Source of the DNA: Thermoleophilia bacterium SCSIO 60948
GTDB lineage: Bacteria; Actinomycetota; Thermoleophilia; Solirubrobacterales; 70-9
NCBI GenBank assembly: GCA_021496505.1
Contig: CP053031.1
Coordinates: forward strand, 434,001-498,000
Direction of reading: 5' to 3'
Length of the DNA: 64,000 nucleotides
The notes below the pieces were generated by a model, which did not search any database, was not told where the DNA came from, and saw nothing but the letters and a program-made list of their open reading frames with translations. Position 1 is the stretch's first letter; every line of letters begins with the position of its first letter. Of the stretch, positions 1 through 9,959 are shown one piece after another. Both the position numbers and the translations under genes were made by a program.

Positions 1-32
1 GCCATCACGGCCGCTCCAGAGCACCGATCGCG

Positions 33-41
33 TGCTATAGT
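33..41 (+). promoter_or_regulatory. extended -10 promoter upstream of fusA
   Basis: TGC followed by TATAGT at 36-41 makes an extended -10 element (TGnTATAnT type). No good -35 hexamer lies 16-18 nt upstream, which is tolerated in extended -10 promoters. A start near 48 would give a leader holding a Shine-Dalgarno sequence, a short ORF and a terminator before fusA. Confidence 0.45.
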
Positions 42-73
42 CACGGGTCGCCCGCGCACCGGAGGAGGGGTGC

Positions 74-154
74 GTGAGTCGGACCTTTCGTTCGAGGACT
101 CCGCTTGACATAGGCGTTTTCGGGTTCCTCCGAGACCACGCGCCAGGCCCCTGA
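74..154 (+). CDS. putative 26-aa leader peptide of fusA
   Basis: A GTG-initiated ORF of 26 codons sits 5 nt after a strong ribosome binding site, GGAGGAGG (61-68). Its TGA stop (152-154) falls exactly in the loop of the terminator hairpin at 145-162. A ribosome finishing this ORF would cover the hairpin and stop it folding, which is the arrangement expected of a translation-controlled attenuator. The peptide resembles no family I know. Whether it is translated is inference from the RBS and the stop position. Confidence 0.35.
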   Translation: MSRTFRSRTPLDIGVFGFLRDHAPGP

Positions 155-167
155 GTGGGCCTTTTTT
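145..167 (+). terminator. intrinsic terminator/attenuator in the fusA leader
   Basis: AGGCCC (145-150) pairs perfectly with GGGCCT (157-162) around a 6-nt loop, followed by a run of T to 167. It is a textbook intrinsic terminator, yet the only feature upstream in the window is the leader ORF and fusA follows 130 nt downstream. It could end an upstream transcript or act as an attenuator for fusA. A second hairpin without a T run follows (183-188 with 194-199). Confidence 0.6.
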
Positions 168-297
168 GTGCGCCGGTCGCGGGGCTTTGGCTCAAAGCCG
201 GTACGTCCCTCCTCAAAGAAAATTCGCTGTACGGCGCTGTCCCGCTGATTCGGGCGCGTCGCCTTGGCTCCCCTACCACCGAGACTTTACGAGACAG

Positions 298-2415
298 ATG
301 GCACGCACATTCCCGCTCTCCAAAACGCGCAATATCGGGATCATGGCGCACATCGACGCCGGTAAGACGACGACGACCGAGCGCATCCTCTACTACACCG
401 GTCGCACCCACAAGATGGGCGAGGTCCACGAGGGCGCCGCCGTCATGGACTGGATGGCCCAGGAGCAGGAGCGAGGGATCACGATCACCTCGGCCGCTAC
501 GGCCTGCGAGTGGCGCGATCACCGGATCAACATCATCGATACGCCGGGTCACGTCGACTTCACCGTCGAGGTCGAGCGCTCGCTGCGCGTCCTCGACGGC
601 GCGATCGCCGTCTTCGATTCGGTCGCCGGCGTCGAGCCGCAGTCCGAGACCGTCTGGCGCCAGGCCGACAAGTACCGCGTTCCGCGGATCGCCTACATCA
701 ACAAGATGGACCGGATCGGTGCCGACTTCGACACCGGCGTCCAGACGATGATCGATCGCCTCGGGGCCAACCCGCTGCCGATCCAGCTCCCGATCGGCGC
801 CGAGGATCAGTTCGAGGGCATCATCGACCTCGTCGAGAACAAGGCGATCTTCTACCTCGACGACCTCGGTCGCGAGTACGAGGAGCGCGAGATCCCGGCC
901 GACTACGCCGACCGCGCCGCCGAGGCCCGCACCCAGCTGATCGAGGCCTGCGCCGACTACGACGACGACATGATGGAGATGTACCTGGAGGATCAGGAGA
1001 TCCCCCACGAGCGGATCATGGCCTCGCTCAAGCAGGCCACGCTCGACACGAAGGTCACTCCCGTCCTCTGCGGTTCGTCGTTCAAGAACAAGGGCGTCCA
1101 GCCGCTGCTCGACGCGATCGTCGAGCTGCTGCCCTCGCCGCTCGAGGTCGAGGCCGTCACCGGCCACGTCGTCTCGGGCAAGGGCGGGGACGAGGAGATG
1201 GGCGAGGAGGTCGAGCGCCCGGCCGACGATTCGGCTCCGTTCTCGGCGCTCGCGTTCAAGGTCATGTCCGACCCCTACGTCGGCAAGCTGACGTACTTCC
1301 GCGTCTATTCCGGCCACCTGTCGGCCGGCGGGCGCGTGCTCAACGCGACGACCGGCCGCACCGAGCGGATCGGCCGCCTGCTGATGATGCACGCGAACTC
1401 CCGCGAGGAGATCGAGGAGTGCTACTCGGGCGACATCTGCGCCGGCGTCGGCCTCAAGCAGACGACGACGGGGGACACGCTCAGCGCTCCGGACTCGCCG
1501 GTCGTGCTCGAGCGGATGGAGTTCCCCGAGACGGTCATCGCCGTCGCGATCGAGCCGAAGACGAAGTCCGACCAGGAGAAGCTCTCGACGGCGCTCGGCC
1601 GCCTCGCCGAGGAGGACCCGACGTTCCGCGTCGAGTCCGACGAGGAGACGGCGCAGACGCTGATCCACGGAATGGGCGAGCTTCACCTCGAGGTCATCGT
1701 CGACCGCCTGATGCGCGAGTTCTCGGTCGACGCGAACGTCGGCAAGCCACAGGTCGCCTATCGCGAGACGATCCGCCAGCGGGTCGAGAAGGTCTCGGGC
1801 AAGTTCGTCCGCCAGACCGGCGGCCGCGGCCAGTACGGCCACGCGGTGATCAACGCCGAGCCCGCACCGGGTGAGGGGTTCGTTTTCGACAACAAGATCA
1901 AGGGCGGCGTGATCCCGACGGAGTACATCCCGTCGGTCGCGGCCGGCATCGAGGAGGCGCTCGGCTCGGGCGTCAAGGCGGGCTACCCGATGGTCGACGT
2001 CAGGGTCGAGCTGACGGACGGCTCCTACCACGACGTCGACTCCTCGGAGATGGCGTTCAAGATCGCCGGTTCGATGGCGATCCAGGAGGCCGCTCGCAAG
2101 GCCAAGCCGGTCCTGCTCGAGCCCGTGATGTCGGTCGAGGTCGTGACGCCCGAGGAGTTCCTCGGCGACGTGATCGGCGATCTCTCGCGGCGCCGCGGAC
2201 GCGTCCAGGGCCAGGAGCCGCGCGGCAACGCGCTGGCGGTCCACGCCTTCGTGCCGCTCGGCGAGATGTTCGGTTACGCCACGGACGTGCGTTCCTCGAC
2301 TCAGGGTCGAGCGACGTACACGATGCAGTTCGAGCGCTACGAGGAAGTGCCGAACAACATCGCCGAGGAGATCGTCCAGTCGCGAAGCGGCGAACCGGTC
2401 GGCGCGGGCGCGTAG
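298..2415 (+). CDS. fusA: elongation factor G
   Basis: The 705-residue product is a full-length translational GTPase that moves tRNAs and mRNA through the ribosome after peptide bond formation and helps ribosome recycling. The ATG at 298 is chosen because the protein then starts [14 protein letters not shown], the usual EF-G N-terminus; an in-frame TTG at 166 would add 44 unrelated residues and lies in the terminator T run. Visible GTPase motifs are the P-loop AHIDAGKTT, the switch [10 protein letters not shown] and the NKMD base-recognition motif. Domain IV/V sequences such as [11 protein letters not shown] and the RRRGRVQG stretch are present. tuf follows, but rpsL and rpsG are not directly upstream. 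Initiation lacks a strong RBS; the leader suggests attenuation control. Confidence 0.97.
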   Translation: MARTFPLSKTRNIGIMAHIDAGKTTTTERILYYTGRTHKMGEVHEGAAVMDWMAQEQERGITITSAATACEWRDHRINIIDTPGHVDFTVEVERSLRVLDGAIAVFDSVAGVEPQSETVWRQADKYRVPRIAYINKMDRIGADFDTGVQTMIDRLGANPLPIQLPIGAEDQFEGIIDLVENKAIFYLDDLGREYEEREIPADYADRAAEARTQLIEACADYDDDMMEMYLEDQEIPHERIMASLKQATLDTKVTPVLCGSSFKNKGVQPLLDAIVELLPSPLEVEAVTGHVVSGKGGDEEMGEEVERPADDSAPFSALAFKVMSDPYVGKLTYFRVYSGHLSAGGRVLNATTGRTERIGRLLMMHANSREEIEECYSGDICAGVGLKQTTTGDTLSAPDSPVVLERMEFPETVIAVAIEPKTKSDQEKLSTALGRLAEEDPTFRVESDEETAQTLIHGMGELHLEVIVDRLMREFSVDANVGKPQVAYRETIRQRVEKVSGKFVRQTGGRGQYGHAVINAEPAPGEGFVFDNKIKGGVIPTEYIPSVAAGIEEALGSGVKAGYPMVDVRVELTDGSYHDVDSSEMAFKIAGSMAIQEAARKAKPVLLEPVMSVEVVTPEEFLGDVIGDLSRRRGRVQGQEPRGNALAVHAFVPLGEMFGYATDVRSSTQGRATYTMQFERYEEVPNNIAEEIVQSRSGEPVGAGA

Positions 2416-2422
2416 CCCGGGC

Positions 2423-2428
2423 TATATT
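2423..2428 (+). promoter_or_regulatory. possible -10 box for tuf
   Basis: TATATT lies just after the fusA stop and could serve an extra tuf promoter. No convincing -35 is present. A GCCGG/CCGGC hairpin with a TTCG tetraloop follows at 2433-2446. Confidence 0.25.
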
Positions 2429-2530
2429 CATCGCCGGTTCGCCGGCCGCGGCAGCGTCACTGGCGCGAGGTTCACCCCTCGTACACGCTTCGCCGCACCC
2501 CCCAGAGGAACCATCGGAGAAAGAAAGCAG

Positions 2531-2569
2531 TGAACACCCGGCGCTCCCGTCCCTCGCGGACGGCCTAGG
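2531..2569 (+). CDS. possible 12-aa Arg-rich leader peptide before tuf
   Basis: A GTG ORF of 12 codons, preceded by GGAG at 2516-2519, encodes an Arg/Ser-rich peptide. Its TAG (2567-2569) lies in the loop of the hairpin CGGACG (2558-2563) with CGTCCG (2572-2577), just upstream of the tuf RBS at 2585-2590. This repeats the stop-in-loop geometry of the fusA leader but without a T run. The support is weak. Confidence 0.2.
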
Positions 2570-2601
2570 GCGTCCGGCGAGCTCAAGGAGTAGTTGCAGA
2601 A

Positions 2602-3786
<1,185 letters not shown>

Positions 3787-4046
3787 CACCTCTCGCCGAC
3801 GCGCGAAATTAGGACGCGAGATCCGGGCGGCCGGTCTACACTGATCGGCCGCCCTTCTCGTCGCCCGGGCACCGTTCCGGATCACGACGAGAGGCTCGCC
3901 GGGCCGACGTGCGGAGACCACGGGTCTCTTTGGGGCCGGGCGGGACAGAAACAGGTAAGCGATACGACCGGAGCCGCCGCTCGGCTCCAAACGAAGGGCA
4001 GCGCCCCGCCCGGGTGCGCCGACCCGACACGGAAAGACAAGAAGAA
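3787..4046 (+). promoter_or_regulatory. structured S10-operon leader
   Basis: This gap contains four perfect hairpins in series: GGGCGGCCG (3825-3833) with CGGCCGCCC (3846-3854); TCTCGTCG (3856-3863) with CGACGAGA (3885-3892); GAGACC (3914-3919) with GGTCTC (3923-3928), then TTT; and GGAGCCG (3970-3976) with CGGCTCC (3982-3988). The loop of the first contains TACACT (3837-3842), a possible -10 box. The region may combine tuf termination with an autoregulatory leader for the ribosomal operon. In other bacteria L4 controls this operon; whether it does here is unknown. Confidence 0.5.
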
Positions 4047-4367
4047 GTGGCTTCACTCGCAGCGTCAAAGATCCGGATCCGCTTGAAGGCGTACGACCAC
4101 GACGCCATCGATCGGGCTGCCCGGGACATCGTCGAGACCGCCCAGCGCACCGGCGCGACGGTCGCCGGACCCGTGCCGCTGCCGACCGAGAAGAACGTCT
4201 ACTGCGTGATCCGCTCGCCGTTCAAGGACAAGGACTCGCGCGAGCACTTCGAGATCCGCACCCACAAGCGCCTGATCGACATCCAGCAGCCGACCCCGAA
4301 GACGATCGACTCGCTGCAGCGCCTCGACGCGCTGCCGGCCGGCGTCGACATCGAGATCAAGATCTAG
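4047..4367 (+). CDS. rpsJ: 30S ribosomal protein S10 (uS10)
   Basis: The 106-residue product is the first gene of the S10 operon and binds the 30S head; it also acts in antitermination with NusB. The GTG at 4047 is chosen because [16 protein letters not shown], the standard S10 start, follows within a few residues, and a purine-rich weak RBS (4031-4046) precedes it. The [20 protein letters not shown] and ID(I/L)-QPT blocks are typical. rplC begins 2 nt after the stop, so the two are probably translationally coupled. Confidence 0.96.
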   Translation: MASLAASKIRIRLKAYDHDAIDRAARDIVETAQRTGATVAGPVPLPTEKNVYCVIRSPFKDKDSREHFEIRTHKRLIDIQQPTPKTIDSLQRLDALPAGVDIEIKI

Positions 4368-4369
4368 CC

Positions 4370-4987
4370 ATGGGCGCGCTGCTGGCCAAGAAGCTCGGGA
4401 TGACCCAGCTGTTCTCCGAGGACGGCACCCGCACCCCGGTGACGGTCCTCGAGGCCGGTCCGTGCCCGGTGACCGCCGTCCGTGCGCCCGATCGCGACGG
4501 CTACCAGGCCGTCCAGCTCGCGTTCGGAGAGGTCGCCGAGCGCAAGCTCACGAAGGCCGAGCTCGGCCACCTCAAGAAGGCCGGCGCGCCGGCCTCCAAG
4601 CATCTCGTCGAGTTCCGCGGCGAGGCACCCGAGGCCCAGGTCGGCGAGGTCCTGACCGTCGAGCAGTTCTCGCCCGGCGACCGGATCAAGGTCTCCGGCA
4701 CCGCGATCGGCAAGGGCTTCCAGGGCACGGTCAAGCGCCACAACTTCGGCCGCGGCCCCGTCACCCACGGCTCCCACAACGTCCGCGCCCCGGGCTCGAT
4801 CGGCGCCGCCGCCTATCCCGCCCGCGTCTTCAAGGGCATCCGCGGCCCCGGCCGCATGGGGGGCAAGCGCGTAACCCAGCGCCAGCTCGAGGTCGTCGAG
4901 ATCGACGCCGAGCGCAACCTGCTCCTCGTCAAGGGCTCCGTTCCGGGCCCGAAGAACGGCACGCTGGAGGTCCGCTCAGATGGCTGA
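4370..4987 (+). CDS. rplC: 50S ribosomal protein L3 (uL3)
   Basis: The 205-residue protein is one of the first assembly proteins of the large subunit, reaching toward the peptidyl transferase centre. Typical sequences seen are LAKKLGMTQLF at the N-terminus and the loop around RGPVTHGSHNVRAPGSIG. The start ATG is 2 nt after the rpsJ stop without an RBS of its own, implying coupling, and the gene overlaps rplD by 8 nt. Length is normal for bacteria. Confidence 0.97.
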   Translation: MGALLAKKLGMTQLFSEDGTRTPVTVLEAGPCPVTAVRAPDRDGYQAVQLAFGEVAERKLTKAELGHLKKAGAPASKHLVEFRGEAPEAQVGEVLTVEQFSPGDRIKVSGTAIGKGFQGTVKRHNFGRGPVTHGSHNVRAPGSIGAAAYPARVFKGIRGPGRMGGKRVTQRQLEVVEIDAERNLLLVKGSVPGPKNGTLEVRSDG

Positions 4988-5642
4988 GACGAAGGCCATT
5001 AAGGCACCTGTACTCGGCAAGCAGGGGAAGGCCGACCTCCCGGCCGGCGTCTTCGACGAGGAGTTCCACGAGACGCTCGTCCACGAGGCCGCGGGCGCCG
5101 AGCTCGCCGCGCGACGTCGCGGCACCGCGTCGACGCTCGGCCGCGGCGAGGTCTCGATGACCGGCGCCAAGGCATGGCGCCAGAAGGGCACGGGCCGCGC
5201 CCGCGCCGGCGCGCTGTCGACGCCGCAGCGCCGCGGCGGCGGTCTCGCCTTCGGTCCGAAGCCGCACAGCCACACCGTCAAGGTCAACCGCAAGGCGCGT
5301 CGCCGCGCGCTGCGCGCCGCGCTCTCGGTCCACGCCTCGCGCGGATCGATCGCGGTCGTCGAGGCCGGTGACTACACCGAGCCGGCGACGAAGAAGGCCG
5401 CCGAGGCGCTCGCCAAGTGGGACGGCAAGGGCAGCGTCCTGCTCGTCGTCGACCCCGAGGAGACGACGCTGATCAAGAGCTTCCGCAACATCGCCCGTGT
5501 CGACGTGCTGCCGGCGGGCGCCGCCGGCGTCGCCGATCTGCTCGGCCACGGCTCGCTCGTCGTATCGAGCGCCGCGCTCGACCAGCTCGAGGCACGCGCC
5601 GGCGAGGTCGTCCGGGGCAGGGCCGACGGGGAGGAGGGCTGA
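4980..5642 (+). CDS. rplD: 50S ribosomal protein L4 (uL4)
   Basis: The 220-residue product lines the exit tunnel and in several bacteria represses its own S10 operon. The conserved extended loop is visible as [18 protein letters not shown] followed by [14 protein letters not shown]. The start lies inside the last codons of rplC (8-nt overlap) and the stop overlaps the rplW start by 1 nt, so translation is tightly linked. Structured RNA upstream of rpsJ could be its regulatory target (inference). Confidence 0.97.
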   Translation: MAETKAIKAPVLGKQGKADLPAGVFDEEFHETLVHEAAGAELAARRRGTASTLGRGEVSMTGAKAWRQKGTGRARAGALSTPQRRGGGLAFGPKPHSHTVKVNRKARRRALRAALSVHASRGSIAVVEAGDYTEPATKKAAEALAKWDGKGSVLLVVDPEETTLIKSFRNIARVDVLPAGAAGVADLLGHGSLVVSSAALDQLEARAGEVVRGRADGEEG

Positions 5643-5935
5643 TGCTCGCCGGACAGGTGATCCTCGAGCCGGTCGTCTCCGAGAAGAGCTACGCGCTCAT
5701 GGCCGACGGCAAGTACACGTTCCGCGTCGACGACCGGGTCCACAAGACGGAGATCCGCCAGGCCGTCGAGGAGCTCTTCGACGTCAGGGTCGTCGGTGTG
5801 CGCACGATCAAGGTGCGCTCGAAGCCGAAGCGCCGCGGCATGCACCGCGGTCGCACGCGGTCGTGGAAGAAGGCGATCGTCCAGCTCGCGCCGGGCGATC
5901 AGATCGAGCTCTTCGAAGGGTCGGTGAGCGAGTAA
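5642..5935 (+). CDS. rplW: 50S ribosomal protein L23 (uL23)
   Basis: This 97-residue protein sits at the tunnel exit and docks trigger factor and SRP. The N-terminal [14 protein letters not shown] block and the [16 protein letters not shown] region match the family. The ATG at 5642 is picked because it overlaps the rplD stop (TGATG); further in-frame upstream sequence is inside rplD and unrelated. The last base of the stop is shared with the rplB start. Confidence 0.95.
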   Translation: MLAGQVILEPVVSEKSYALMADGKYTFRVDDRVHKTEIRQAVEELFDVRVVGVRTIKVRSKPKRRGMHRGRTRSWKKAIVQLAPGDQIELFEGSVSE

Positions 5936-6777
5936 TGCCGATGCGCAAGACCAGGCCGACCTCGCCGGGACGTCGCTTCGCGATGTACCAGGACCGCACC
6001 GAGGTAACGAAGAAGAAGCCCGAGAAGACGCTGACCCGCGGCTCGAAGAAGTCGGGCGGTCGCAACTCGAACGGTCGCATCACCGCGCGCCATCGTGGCG
6101 GCGGTGCCAAGCGCGCCTACCGCGAGATCGACTTCAAGCGCACCCGCGACGGGATCCCCGCCAAGGTCGCCGCGATCGAGTACGACCCGAATCGCACGAC
6201 CTACATCGCGCTGCTGCACTACGCGGACGGCAAGAAGGCCTACATCCTCGCGCCGCAGAACCTGCGCCCGGGCGCCACGGTCCAGTCCGGTCCGGGCTCG
6301 GACATCCGCCCGGGTAACGCGCTTCCGCTCGGCTCGATCCCGACCGGCACCGTCGTCCACAACGTCGAGCTGAACCCCGGCCAGGGTGGCCGGCTCGGTC
6401 GCTCGGCGGGCTCGTCGATCCAGGTCGTCGCGAAGGAGGGCTCGATGGTCACCCTTCGCCTGCCGTCCTCGGAGATGCGGATGGTCCGCGCCGAGTGCCG
6501 CGCGACGATCGGAACGCTTTCGAACTCCGAGCACCAGAACGTCAGCCTCGGCAAGGCCGGGCGCTCGCGCCACAAGGGCCGGCGCCCGCAGAGCCGCGGT
6601 GTCGCGATGAACCCGGTCGACCACCCGCACGGCGGCGGCGAGGCCCACCACACGCCCGGTGGCCACCCGGTCACCCCGTGGGGCAAGCCGACGCTCGGCT
6701 ACCGGACGCGCAAGAAGGGCAAGGCCTCCGACGCGATGATCGTCCGCGGCCGCCGCCGAGGGAAGAAGAAGCGCTAG
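5935..6777 (+). CDS. rplB: 50S ribosomal protein L2 (uL2)
   Basis: The 280-residue core protein supports peptidyl transferase activity and subunit joining. The product begins [14 protein letters not shown] and contains [15 protein letters not shown] and the nearly invariant catalytic-site loop [16 protein letters not shown] with its essential histidine. It ends in a Lys/Arg-rich tail. Its start overlaps the rplW stop (TAATG). Length and motifs are normal. Confidence 0.97.
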   Translation: MPMRKTRPTSPGRRFAMYQDRTEVTKKKPEKTLTRGSKKSGGRNSNGRITARHRGGGAKRAYREIDFKRTRDGIPAKVAAIEYDPNRTTYIALLHYADGKKAYILAPQNLRPGATVQSGPGSDIRPGNALPLGSIPTGTVVHNVELNPGQGGRLGRSAGSSIQVVAKEGSMVTLRLPSSEMRMVRAECRATIGTLSNSEHQNVSLGKAGRSRHKGRRPQSRGVAMNPVDHPHGGGEAHHTPGGHPVTPWGKPTLGYRTRKKGKASDAMIVRGRRRGKKKR

Positions 6778-6796
6778 AGCGCGAGGGATTTGAGCA

Positions 6797-7063
6797 ATGG
6801 GTAGATCGACCAAGAAGGGACCGTTCGTCGAGGAGCGTCTGATGACGCGGATCGAGCGCATGAACGAGTCCGGCTCGAAGCAGATGGTGCGCACCTGGTC
6901 GCGCGCCTCGACCGTCTTCCCGGAGATGGTCGGGCACACGATCGCCGTCCACGACGGCCGCAAGCACGTGCCGGTGTTCATCTCCGAGTCGATGGTCGGC
7001 CACAAGCTCGGCGAGTTCGCGCCGAGCCGCAGCTTCCGAGGCCACGGCGGCAAGGACCGCTAG
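6797..7063 (+). CDS. rpsS: 30S ribosomal protein S19 (uS19)
   Basis: The 88-residue head protein contacts S13 and the A-site finger. The sequence opens [15 protein letters not shown] and contains the family blocks [20 protein letters not shown] and [14 protein letters not shown]. It lies 19 nt after rplB in the standard order. Confidence 0.97.
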   Translation: MGRSTKKGPFVEERLMTRIERMNESGSKQMVRTWSRASTVFPEMVGHTIAVHDGRKHVPVFISESMVGHKLGEFAPSRSFRGHGGKDR

Positions 7064-7100
7064 GCCCGGACCGAGGAATTTCGAAGGACTGAATCGCAAG

Positions 7101-7484
7101 ATGGCATCCCGCAAGAAGCAGCCGAAGCTCGCCCCGGAGGCGCCGCTCGTGCGCGCCAAGGCGCGCTACGTGCGGATCGCTCCGCGCAAGGCCCGCCTGG
7201 TCGCCGACCAGGTGCGGGGCATGCACGTCACCGAGGCGCGCAACATCCTGCAGTTCCACGAGCGCGGCGCCTCGGTGCCGGTCAAGAAGCTGATCGAGTC
7301 GGCGATGGCCAACGCTGAGGCCAACCACGACCTGATCGGCGATGAGATGCGGATCCACGCGATCACCGTCGACGAGGGCCCGACGCTGCGCCGCTGGCGC
7401 CCGCGTGCCCGCGGCCGCGCGACGCGCATCGACAAGAAGACGTGCCACATGGCCGTGGCGTTGACCCCCGTAGACGACGACTGA
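7101..7484 (+). CDS. rplV: 50S ribosomal protein L22 (uL22)
   Basis: The 127-residue protein has its beta hairpin lining the exit tunnel. Conserved [19 protein letters not shown] and the C-terminal hairpin [14 protein letters not shown] are present. A short N-terminal Lys-rich extension precedes the usual start. rpsC follows after a 14-nt gap containing an AAGGAGG-like RBS. Confidence 0.96.
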   Translation: MASRKKQPKLAPEAPLVRAKARYVRIAPRKARLVADQVRGMHVTEARNILQFHERGASVPVKKLIESAMANAEANHDLIGDEMRIHAITVDEGPTLRRWRPRARGRATRIDKKTCHMAVALTPVDDD

Positions 7485-7498
7485 GAAGGAGGCTCTCC

Positions 7499-8497
7499 AT
7501 GGGTCAGAAAATCCACCCCGAAGGCTTCCGAGTCGGCTACATCCACGACTGGAAGTCGAACTGGTTCAACCAGCGCGACTTCGCCGACTACCTCCTCGAG
7601 GACATCGGTATCCGCGAGCACATCGAGAACAAGCTCTCGCACGCGGGCCTGTCGGACATCAACATCGTCAAGCAGCGCGGCGAGGTGACGGTCGACATCC
7701 ATACCGCCCGTCCCGGCATCGTGATCGGCAAGTCCGGCTCCGAGGTCGACGCTCTGCGCCGTGACCTGCACCGGATCACCGGCAAGCCGGTCAAGGTCAA
7801 CATCCGTGAGATCAAGCGCCCCGAGCTCGACGCGAAGCTCGTCGCCCAGTCGATCGCCGAGCAGCTCCAGAACCGTGTCGCCTTCCGCCGCGCGATGAAG
7901 CGCGCGCTGACCTCCGCCATGCGCTCCGGCGCCAAGGGCGTGAAGGTCCAGGTCTCCGGCCGCCTCGGTGGCGCCGAGATGGCGCGCCGCCAGGTCTACT
8001 CGGACGGCTCCGTGCCGCTCCACACCCTGCGCGCCGACATCGACTACGGCTTCGTCGAGGCCCGCACCACGACCGGCCGGATCGGCGTCAAGTGCTGGAT
8101 CAACAAGGGCGAGGTCATGCCCGAGGGCTTCCGCTCGGCGGCCGATCTCGCCGAGGAGAACCAGCCGCGGCGCGGCGGACGTCCCGGCGATCGCGACCGC
8201 GACGGTGGACGCGGCGGTCGTGACCGCGACCGTGGTGGACGCGGCGGCCGTGGTGGTCGCGACGATCGCGGCGGACGCGGCGGCGACCGTGGCGGTCGTG
8301 GCGGCGGACCCGGCGGTCGCGGTGGACGCGGCGGCCCGGGTGGTCGTGGCGGCGGGGGTCGTGGTCCCGGCGGACCCGGCGGTCGTGGTCCCGGCGGCGG
8401 CGGTGGCGGTCGTGGTCCCGGCGGACCCGGCGGCGGCAGGCCTTCCGGCGGCCAGGGCGGCGGACGCCCCTCCGGCGGTCAGGGAGGTGGGCGCTAG
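7499..8497 (+). CDS. rpsC: 30S ribosomal protein S3 (uS3) with RGG-rich C-terminal tail
   Basis: Residues 1 to about 222 form a normal S3: [20 protein letters not shown] start, the KH-domain GXXG motif in [13 protein letters not shown], and the C-terminal domain with [12 protein letters not shown]3 lines the mRNA entry channel and takes part in helicase activity. The ATG at 7499 has AAGGAGG just upstream. Residues 223-332 are a 110-residue tail made almost only of Gly, Arg, Asp and Pro with about a dozen RGG units, ending in two tandem copies of GGGRPSGGQ. Bacterial S3 is normally about 210-275 residues, so this tail is exceptional. It resembles the RGG boxes of RNA-binding proteins and is probably disordered (inference). 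rplP starts on the next base. Confidence 0.96.
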   Translation: MGQKIHPEGFRVGYIHDWKSNWFNQRDFADYLLEDIGIREHIENKLSHAGLSDINIVKQRGEVTVDIHTARPGIVIGKSGSEVDALRRDLHRITGKPVKVNIREIKRPELDAKLVAQSIAEQLQNRVAFRRAMKRALTSAMRSGAKGVKVQVSGRLGGAEMARRQVYSDGSVPLHTLRADIDYGFVEARTTTGRIGVKCWINKGEVMPEGFRSAADLAEENQPRRGGRPGDRDRDGGRGGRDRDRGGRGGRGGRDDRGGRGGDRGGRGGGPGGRGGRGGPGGRGGGGRGPGGPGGRGPGGGGGGRGPGGPGGGRPSGGQGGGRPSGGQGGGR

Positions 8498-8917
8498 ATG
8501 CTCTCCCCGAAGCGAGTCAAGCACCGCAAGGTCATGCGCGGGCGCCGGCGCGGCAATTCGCGCGGCCACACGCAGGTCTACTTCGGCGAGTACGGGCTCA
8601 AGTCGCTCGAGCGTGGTTGGATCACCAACCGCCAGATCGAGGCTGCCCGTATCGCGATGACCCGCCACATCAAGCGTGGCGGCAAGGTCTGGATCAACGT
8701 CTTCCCGGACAAGCCCTTCACCAAGAAGCCCGCCGAGACGCGGATGGGCTCCGGTAAGGGCAACCCCGAGGGTTGGGTCGCCGTCGTCAAGCCCGGCAAG
8801 GTCATGTTCGAGCTCGCCGGAGTCGACGAGGCGCTGGCCCGCGAGGCGATGCGCCTGGCCGGCCACAAGCTTCCCGTCAAGACGAAGTTCGTGACGCGAG
8901 AGGGGGTCGAGGCGTGA
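8498..8917 (+). CDS. rplP: 50S ribosomal protein L16 (uL16)
   Basis: The 139-residue protein organises the A-site tRNA region of the large subunit. The sequence [19 protein letters not shown], the [19 protein letters not shown] block and the [18 protein letters not shown] motif identify it. The start codon directly abuts the rpsC stop and the end overlaps rpmC by 4 nt, implying coupled translation. Confidence 0.97.
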   Translation: MLSPKRVKHRKVMRGRRRGNSRGHTQVYFGEYGLKSLERGWITNRQIEAARIAMTRHIKRGGKVWINVFPDKPFTKKPAETRMGSGKGNPEGWVAVVKPGKVMFELAGVDEALAREAMRLAGHKLPVKTKFVTREGVEA

Positions 8918-9126
8918 AGGCGACCGAGGCCCACAATCTCAACGACCAGGATCTCGTGCAGGCGCTCAAGGACGCGCGTGCCAACCAATTCAACCTGCGC
9001 TTCCGCCACGCGACCGGCGAGCTCGAGAACTCGGCCGGCCTGCGGGCGTCACGGCGCGACGTCGCTCGGATGCTGACGATCGCCCGTGAGCGCGGAATCG
9101 ACGTCGAGAAGGAGCTTCGGCGCTGA
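8914..9126 (+). CDS. rpmC: 50S ribosomal protein L29 (uL29)
   Basis: This 70-residue two-helix protein sits near the tunnel exit. [29 protein letters not shown] is the usual L29 pattern followed by [14 protein letters not shown]. The GTG at 8914 overlaps the rplP stop in GTGA and is preferred over in-frame sites further upstream, which lie within rplP. Its stop overlaps the rpsQ start. Confidence 0.94.
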   Translation: MKATEAHNLNDQDLVQALKDARANQFNLRFRHATGELENSAGLRASRRDVARMLTIARERGIDVEKELRR

Positions 9127-9959
9127 TGATGGCCGACGAAGAGAACAACGAGACAACCGAAGAGACCACGGACGACGCCGCTGAGGCCGCCGCCGAGCCC
9201 GCCGAGGCTCAGGTCGCCGACGCCCGCGAGGACGACACCCCCGACGCCCACGAGGGTGGCGCGGCCGAGGGCGGAGCCGTCGACGAGGAGCAGGCAGCCG
9301 CTTCGCAGGCCGAGGCCGAGGTAGCCGACGACGCGCCCGCCGAGGAGGCTCCGGCCGAGGAGCCCGCGGCTGAGGACGCCCCCGCCGAGGAGGCTCCGGC
9401 CGAGGTCGCCGACGAGCCGGTCGCCGAGTCCGACGACGCCGCGGACGCGGCCGACGCGCCCGGCGAGGTCGCCTCCGTGCCCGCCGAGGCGGCCGAGCCG
9501 CAGGAGCAGCTCTCCCCGAAGGAGCGCCGCACCCGCAAGCGCTCGCGCTCGCGCGGTCCGGCCGGACCCGAGCTCTCGGGCACCGAGCGCCACGAGCGTC
9601 GCGTCGCCGATCGCAAGCGCAAGGCTGCGCAGCGCACCCGCCGCCGCTCGAAGGAGAAGGCGAGCGCCGACGCCACGAAGGGCGAGGGCACCCCGTCGGC
9701 GGCGTCCGGCGAGGGCTCGCCGAAGGTCCGGACCGGCAAGGTCGTCTCCGACAAGGCCGACAAGACGATCACCGTCAAGGTCGAGATCGTCCGTCGCCAT
9801 CCCGCCTACGAGAAGATCGTCAAGCGCAGCCAGACGCTGCACGCCCACGACGAGTCGAACACGGCGGGCGCCGGGGACACCGTGCGCATCGTCGAGTGCC
9901 GGCCGCGCTCGCGGATGAAGCGCTGGCGTCTCGTCGAGGTAGTCGAGAGGGCGCGATGA
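9126..9959 (+). CDS. rpsQ: 30S ribosomal protein S17 (uS17) with ~200-aa charge-block N-terminal extension
   Basis: Only residues 200-277 are S17 ([20 protein letters not shown] through [14 protein letters not shown]), an early 16S rRNA binder normally 80-90 residues long. Before it come residues 1-129, very rich in Glu, Asp, Ala and Pro with repeats of the PAEEAPAEE type; residues 131-178, strongly basic (Arg/Lys); and a Ser/Gly linker. The frame is open throughout and starts at the rpmC stop (TGATG). There is no Met between the start and the S17 domain, and the only internal GTG I noted (9477) would still leave about 80 extra residues, so the extension must be translated with S17. The function is unknown; the acidic part could shield the basic part before assembly, or be cleaved off. 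Confidence 0.93.
   Translation: MMADEENNETTEETTDDAAEAAAEPAEAQVADAREDDTPDAHEGGAAEGGAVDEEQAAASQAEAEVADDAPAEEAPAEEPAAEDAPAEEAPAEVADEPVAESDDAADAADAPGEVASVPAEAAEPQEQLSPKERRTRKRSRSRGPAGPELSGTERHERRVADRKRKAAQRTRRRSKEKASADATKGEGTPSAASGEGSPKVRTGKVVSDKADKTITVKVEIVRRHPAYEKIVKRSQTLHAHDESNTAGAGDTVRIVECRPRSRMKRWRLVEVVERAR

Noticed and set aside
105-110. TTGACA as a -35 box for fusA
   Set aside because: No -10-like hexamer occurs 16-18 nt downstream, and it lies inside the putative leader ORF. The extended -10 at 33-41 is a better candidate.
8165-8494. CRISPR-like or tandem DNA repeat in the 3' part of rpsC
   Set aside because: The repeated GGCGGTCGT-like units are codons of the Gly/Arg tail. Spacing is irregular and there are no spacers.
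7166-8866. 566-codon minus-strand ORF opposite rplV-rpsC-rplP
   Set aside because: It is an antisense shadow; the Thr/Ala-rich run is the complement of the uS3 RGG-coding sequence. No RBS or domain is seen.
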